A stretch of DNA of 64,000 nt from Streptomyces sp. TP-A0356 (GTDB taxonomy: Bacteria > Actinomycetota > Actinomycetes > Streptomycetales > Streptomycetaceae). A model generated the notes under the pieces. That model made no database searches. It had not been told where the DNA came from and saw only the letters and a program-made list of their open reading frames with translations. This document shows positions 60,285 through 64,000 of this stretch, piece after piece; positions within the stretch are counted from its first letter, which is position 1; every line of letters begins with the position of its first letter. The position numbers and the translations under genes are program-made. The stretch spans positions 331,942-395,941 of the forward strand of contig NZ_BBZJ01000018.1 in assembly GCF_001417775.1 (NCBI RefSeq), read 5' to 3'.

Positions 60285-60318
60285 AAGGGGCCGGCCGCTC
60301 GTCCGCGGCCGGCCCCTT
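60285..60318 (+). terminator. Terminator after the carboxypeptidase
   Basis: A perfect 13-bp stem (60285-60297 and 60306-60318) with an 8-base loop, also usable by the convergent E2 gene. Confidence 0.85.
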
Positions 60319-60340
60319 TGCCGTACGTGCGCTGCGGGCG

Positions 60341-61735
60341 CTACGCCCAGGTGATCAGCCGCTTCGGCTGCTCCAGGATCGCGGCGACGTCCGCCAGGAC
60401 CTTCGAGCCCAGTTCGCCGTCGACCAGGCGGTGGTCGAAGCTGAGCGCGAGCGTGGTGACCTGACGCGGCTTCACCTTGCCCTTGTGGACCCACGGCTGG
60501 AGCTTGATCGCACCGACCGCGAGGATCGCCGACTCGCCCGGGTTCAGGATGGGCGTGCCCGTGTCCACGCCGAACACGCCGACGTTCGTGATGGTGACCG
60601 TGCCGCCCTGCATCGCCGCCGGAGAGGTCTTGCCCTCGCGGGCCGTGGCCACCAACTCGCCGAGTGCCTCGGCCAGTTGCGGAAGGGTCTTGTCGTGCGC
60701 GTCCTTGATGTTCGGCACGATCAGTCCGCGCGGGGTGGCCGCCGCGATGCCCAGGTTCACATAGTGCTTGCGGACGATCTCCTGGTTCGCCTCGTCCCAG
60801 GACGCGTTGATGTCCGGATTGCGCTTGATGGCCACCAGCAGGGCCTTGGCGATGAGGAGAAGCGGGTTGACTCGCAGGCCCTGCAGGTCCTTGTCCTGCT
60901 TGAGCTCCTCGATCAGCTTCATCGTGCGCGTCACGTCGACCGTCACGAACTCCGTGACGTGCGGCGCCGTGAACGCCGAGCCGACCATCGCCTGAGCGGT
61001 GGCCTTGCGGACACCCTTGACGGGGATCCGGGTCTCGCGACCGCTCTCGTACGACACCACGGGCGCCGGTGCCTGCGCGGCAGCGGGCACCGCGGGCGCC
61101 TCGGGGGCCGTTGCCGGTGCGGAGGCCACGGCCGCGTGCACGTCCTCGCGGGTGATGATCCCGTCCGGACCCGACGGAGTCACCGTCGCCAGATCGACGC
61201 CCAGGTCCTTGGCGAGCTTGCGCACCGGCGGCTTCGCCAGCGGACGAGTCCCCCGGGTGTGGCCGTTCAGCTCGCCCTGGAGGGCCGTGGCCGCGTGGCG
61301 GGTGTCCTCGGCTGCCGGCGGAGCCGTCTTGCGGGGGCGGCGCCGGGTGGAGGACTCGGCGACGCCGTAGCCGACGAGGACCGGCTTGCGGCCCTCCTGC
61401 TTGGGCTCCTCGGCCGACGCCGCCGGGGCCGGAACCGTCTCGGCGGGCGCGGGCGCCTCCGCGGCGGGGGCGCCCCCGGCCACGTCGACCGCGATGATCG
61501 GCGTGCCGACGTCCACCGTGGTGCCCTCGGGGAAGCGGAGTTCGCGCACCACTCCGTCGTAGGGGATGGGCAGTTCGACGGCCGCCTTCGCCGTCTCGAC
61601 CTCGCAGACGACCTGTCCGTCGGTGACCGTGTCACCCGGCTGCACATACCACTTGAGGATCTCGGCCTCGGTGAGTCCCTCGCCCACGTCGGGCATCTTG
61701 AACTCGCGCAGGGACGCGTCAGTCATCGTCGTCAC
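60341..61735 (-). CDS. bkdC: Branched-chain alpha-keto acid dehydrogenase E2 (dihydrolipoamide acyltransferase)
   Basis: The 464-residue E2 subunit has a lipoyl domain at about 10-85, with the lipoylated Lys in V-E-T-A-K-A-A-V. An Ala/Pro linker and the peripheral-subunit-binding domain (about 165-205, P-P-V-R-K-L-A-K-D-L-G-V-D-L) follow. The catalytic acyltransferase domain (about 235-460) contains S-F-D-H-R-L-V-D-G near residue 430. Together with the two E1 genes upstream this forms the multienzyme complex that makes branched acyl-CoA starters for fatty acids. S. coelicolor has this set as bkdA1-B1-C1, as I recall. It may start at 61735 or 61726. Confidence 0.92.
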   Translation of the reverse strand: MTTMTDASLREFKMPDVGEGLTEAEILKWYVQPGDTVTDGQVVCEVETAKAAVELPIPYDGVVRELRFPEGTTVDVGTPIIAVDVAGGAPAAEAPAPAETVPAPAASAEEPKQEGRKPVLVGYGVAESSTRRRPRKTAPPAAEDTRHAATALQGELNGHTRGTRPLAKPPVRKLAKDLGVDLATVTPSGPDGIITREDVHAAVASAPATAPEAPAVPAAAQAPAPVVSYESGRETRIPVKGVRKATAQAMVGSAFTAPHVTEFVTVDVTRTMKLIEELKQDKDLQGLRVNPLLLIAKALLVAIKRNPDINASWDEANQEIVRKHYVNLGIAAATPRGLIVPNIKDAHDKTLPQLAEALGELVATAREGKTSPAAMQGGTVTITNVGVFGVDTGTPILNPGESAILAVGAIKLQPWVHKGKVKPRQVTTLALSFDHRLVDGELGSKVLADVAAILEQPKRLITWA

Positions 61736-61744
61736 GACCTCTCC

Positions 61745-62722
61745 TCAGTACGCCAGGGCGCGGTCGACGGCGTCGAGCACCCGGTCCAGGCCCGGCAGGT
61801 ACTCCTCCTCCAGCCGCGCCGGCGGATACGGGGCGTGATAGCCGCCGACCCGCAGCACGGGCGCCTCCAGGTGGTAGAAGCACCGCTCCGTGATCCTGGC
61901 TGCGATCTCCGCGCCGGAGCCGAAGAACACCGGCGCCTCGTGGACCACGACCAGGCGGCGGGTCTTCTCCACCGACGCCTGGATGGAGTCGAAGTCGAGC
62001 GGAGACACCGAGCGCAGGTCCAGCACCTCCAGGGACTTGCCCTCCTCCCCGGCGGCGGCCGCGACCTCCTGGCAGACCTTCACCATCGGGCCGTACGCGG
62101 CGAGCGTCAGATCCGTGCCCTCGCGCACCACACGTGCCTTGTGCAGGGGGCCGGGGATCGCCTCGGGGTCGATCTCGGCCTTGTCCCAGTACCGCCGCTT
62201 CGGCTCGAAGAAGATCACCGGGTCGTCGCTCTGGATGGCCTGCTGCATCATCCAGTACGCGTCCGACGCGTTGGACGGAGAGACGATCTTCAGACCCGCC
62301 ACATGCGCGAACAGCGCCTCGGGGGACTCGCTGTGGTGCTCGACCGCGCCGATGCCGCCGCCGTACGGGATGCGGACGACGACCGGGAGCTTGACCTTGC
62401 CCAGCGAGCGGGCGTGCATCTTCGCCAGCTGGGTGACGATCTGGTCGTACGCAGGGAAGACGAAGCCGTCGAACTGGATCTCCACCACGGGCCGGTACCC
62501 GCGCAGGGCGAGGCCGATCGCCGTGCCCACGATGCCCGACTCGGCGAGCGGCGTGTCGATGACCCGCTCCTCGCCGAAGTCCTTCTGGAGACCGTCGGTG
62601 ACCCGGAAGACGCCGCCGAGCTTGCCGACGTCCTCACCCATCACCAGGACCTTGGGGTCCGCCTCCAGGGCCTTGCGCAGCGACTCGTTGATCGCCTTGG
62701 CGAGCGCCATCTTCTCGGCCAT
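61745..62722 (-). CDS. bkdB: Branched-chain alpha-keto acid dehydrogenase E1 beta
   Basis: The 325-residue beta subunit of the thiamine-diphosphate E1 has G-E-D-V-G near residue 29 and the segment R-I-P-Y-G-G-G-I-G-A-V-E-H-H-S near residue 118, whose His/Glu residues contact the cofactor. The C-terminal transketolase domain (about 200-320) is complete. It starts 1 base after the E1 alpha stop and is followed by E2 after 9 bases, so the three are one operon. Confidence 0.94.
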   Translation of the reverse strand: MAEKMALAKAINESLRKALEADPKVLVMGEDVGKLGGVFRVTDGLQKDFGEERVIDTPLAESGIVGTAIGLALRGYRPVVEIQFDGFVFPAYDQIVTQLAKMHARSLGKVKLPVVVRIPYGGGIGAVEHHSESPEALFAHVAGLKIVSPSNASDAYWMMQQAIQSDDPVIFFEPKRRYWDKAEIDPEAIPGPLHKARVVREGTDLTLAAYGPMVKVCQEVAAAAGEEGKSLEVLDLRSVSPLDFDSIQASVEKTRRLVVVHEAPVFFGSGAEIAARITERCFYHLEAPVLRVGGYHAPYPPARLEEEYLPGLDRVLDAVDRALAY

Positions 62723-62723
62723 G

Positions 62724-63914
62724 TCACCTGCCCCCTTCCACGTCCGCGAACGACGCCTGGTAGGCGGCGAACTGGGCCCGCTCCTCGTCGACGAGCGCAT
62801 GCCCGTCCGCGTACACATTCTCGAAGATGGCGAAGTGGTCCGGGTCCGGCATGGCACGCACCGCTTCGCGCACTCGCCTTCCCAACGCTTCGCTCTCCGC
62901 CTCGAGTTCCCCGAAGAATCCCTCGTCCGCGTGGTTCGAGGCCTCCAGATACGCGCGCAGGCGGGCGATCGGGTCCTTCGCCTCCCAGGCGGCCCGCTCG
63001 TCGTCGTGGCGGTAGCGGGTCGGGTCGTCGGAGGTCGTGTGCGCGCCCATGCGGTACGTGAACGCCTCGACGAGGGTCGGGCCCTCGCCGTTGCGCGCCC
63101 GCTCCAGCGCCCGCTTGGTGACGGCCAGGCAAGCCAGGACGTCGTTGCCGTCGACGCGCACGCCCGGGAAGCCGAAGCCCTGCGCGCGCTGGTAGAGCGG
63201 CACACGGGTCTGCTTCTCGGTGGGCTCGGAGATCGCCCACTGGTTGTTCTGGCAGAAGAACACGACCGGGGCGTTGTAGACCGCGGCGAAGGTGAACGAC
63301 TCCGCGACGTCACCCTGGCTGGACGCGCCGTCGCCGAAGTAGGCGATCACGGCCGAGTCGGCGCCGTCCTTGGCGACGCCCATGGCGTAGCCGGTGGCGT
63401 GCAGCGTCTGGGAGCCGATGACGATCGTGTACAGGTGGAAGTTGTTGCCGTTCGGGTCCCAGCCGCCGTTGTTCACGCCGCGGAACATGCCGAGGAGGTT
63501 GGTGGGGTCGACCCCGCGGCACCAGGCGACGCCGTGCTCGCGGTAGGTCGGGAAGACGTAGTCCTCGTCGTTCAGGGCCCGGCCGGAGCCGATCTGGGCG
63601 GCCTCCTGGCCGAGCAGCGAGGCCCACAGGCCCAGCTCGCCCTGGCGCTGCAGGGAGGTGGCCTCGGCGTCGAAGCGGCGGGTGAGCACCATGTCCCGGT
63701 ACAGGCCGCGCAACTGCTCGGGGGAGATGTCCTCGACGTACGGGTCGTACTCGGGGTTCTCGACCCGCTTGCCCTCCGGCGTCAGCAGCTGGACGAGGCC
63801 GGGGTCGGTGCCCTTCCTGGGCGTGGTGCGGCTGGTGCGCTTGGTGCCGGTGGTGCCGGCCTTGCTCCCGGCGCTGCGTCGCGGCTTGTGCGCGGCAGTG
63901 CTCTCCTCGGTCAC
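62724..63914 (-). CDS. bkdA: Branched-chain alpha-keto acid dehydrogenase E1 alpha
   Basis: The 396-residue alpha subunit carries the ThDP-binding signature G-D-G-A-S-S-Q-G-D near residue 193, then N-N-Q-W-A-I near residue 223. R-M-G-A-H-T-T-S-D-D-P-T-R-Y-R lies near residue 288, a region that in BCKDH is phosphorylated in eukaryotes. The N terminus has a basic, Ser/Thr-rich extension of about 40 residues, which is usual in actinobacteria. The GTG start at 63914 follows GGAGGAG. The promoter must lie in the last 86 bases of the window or beyond. Confidence 0.94.
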   Translation of the reverse strand: MTEESTAAHKPRRSAGSKAGTTGTKRTSRTTPRKGTDPGLVQLLTPEGKRVENPEYDPYVEDISPEQLRGLYRDMVLTRRFDAEATSLQRQGELGLWASLLGQEAAQIGSGRALNDEDYVFPTYREHGVAWCRGVDPTNLLGMFRGVNNGGWDPNGNNFHLYTIVIGSQTLHATGYAMGVAKDGADSAVIAYFGDGASSQGDVAESFTFAAVYNAPVVFFCQNNQWAISEPTEKQTRVPLYQRAQGFGFPGVRVDGNDVLACLAVTKRALERARNGEGPTLVEAFTYRMGAHTTSDDPTRYRHDDERAAWEAKDPIARLRAYLEASNHADEGFFGELEAESEALGRRVREAVRAMPDPDHFAIFENVYADGHALVDEERAQFAAYQASFADVEGGR

Positions 63915-64000
63915 GTGTGCTCCTCCGTCGATCCGGCCCCCGGGTTCGCCGGGTGCCTGGGGGTCCCCTCGGCCCGCGTGGGGCTGGGGGGAGCGGCTCC

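Noticed and set aside
60431..63061. An 876-codon plus-strand frame across the BCKDH genes
   Set aside because: It runs antisense to E2, E1 beta and E1 alpha, all complete. His/Arg/Leu-rich shadow text.

Overview
The window reads as Streptomyces chromosome. Base composition and third-codon-position GC are very high, GTG starts are common, and several families are typical of Streptomyces (SCO2400-like and SCO5389-like proteins, LAXTG sorting signals, SpoIIE-type phosphatases, mycothiol-dependent enzymes). From memory, the order metG, aspS, SpoIIE phosphatase, acyl-CoA dehydrogenase, M18 peptidase, GntR/MFS, D-Ala-D-Ala carboxypeptidase and BCKDH E2/E1beta/E1alpha in the right half resembles the SCO3792-SCO3817 region of S. 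coelicolor. I could not check this. Layout. 1-7 kb: the start of a CtaG-like protein, a PAS-PAS-GAF-SpoIIE phosphatase, an SCO2400-family protein, the last 80 codons of a lost tannase-like esterase, a Ser/Thr kinase, a 2OG-Fe(II)-like DUF6445 protein and a secreted HNH-like protein. 7.3-12.3 kb: an apparent zinc-starvation island (permease plus TIGR03943 partner, divergent from a cysteine-free L32 paralogue, a CobW GTPase, a CooC/ParA-like ATPase and an SCO5389-family protein), with a candidate Zur box at the divergent promoter. 12.3-16 kb: a DUF4142 protein, an LAXTG surface protein and a NiCoT nickel/cobalt permease with a Nur-like box. 16-36 kb: mixed accessory genes (a gutted spo0M, hydrolase/MarR pair with twin operators, a 168-bp palindromic MITE-like element, alkylsulfatase, XRE-TPR regulator, M20 amidohydrolase, secreted beta-propeller/Ig protein, a gutted PP2C gene, NAD(P)-binding protein, MocR regulator, second hydrolase, EEP and FUSC membrane proteins). 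36-64 kb: mostly core genes (VWA protein, metG, aspS, phosphatase/kinase signalling protein, AI-2E family permease, pirin, SseB, acyl-CoA dehydrogenase, M18 aminopeptidase, NHL-thioredoxin, GlxA regulator, nitrilase, GntR-MFS operon, PBP-type carboxypeptidase and the branched-chain ketoacid dehydrogenase operon). Themes: metal homeostasis (Zn and Ni) is concentrated at 7-16 kb. At least three genes in the left half (tannase, spo0M, PP2C) survive only as ends or as an N terminus joined to a C terminus, and one small secreted ORF ends exactly at a MITE terminus. The right half is compact, with clean bidirectional terminators. I found no phage, CRISPR array, tRNA or rRNA genes, or biosynthetic cluster. 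The nearest things to new biology are the composition of the Zur-linked island, the MITE that donates a stop codon, and the precisely gutted genes.
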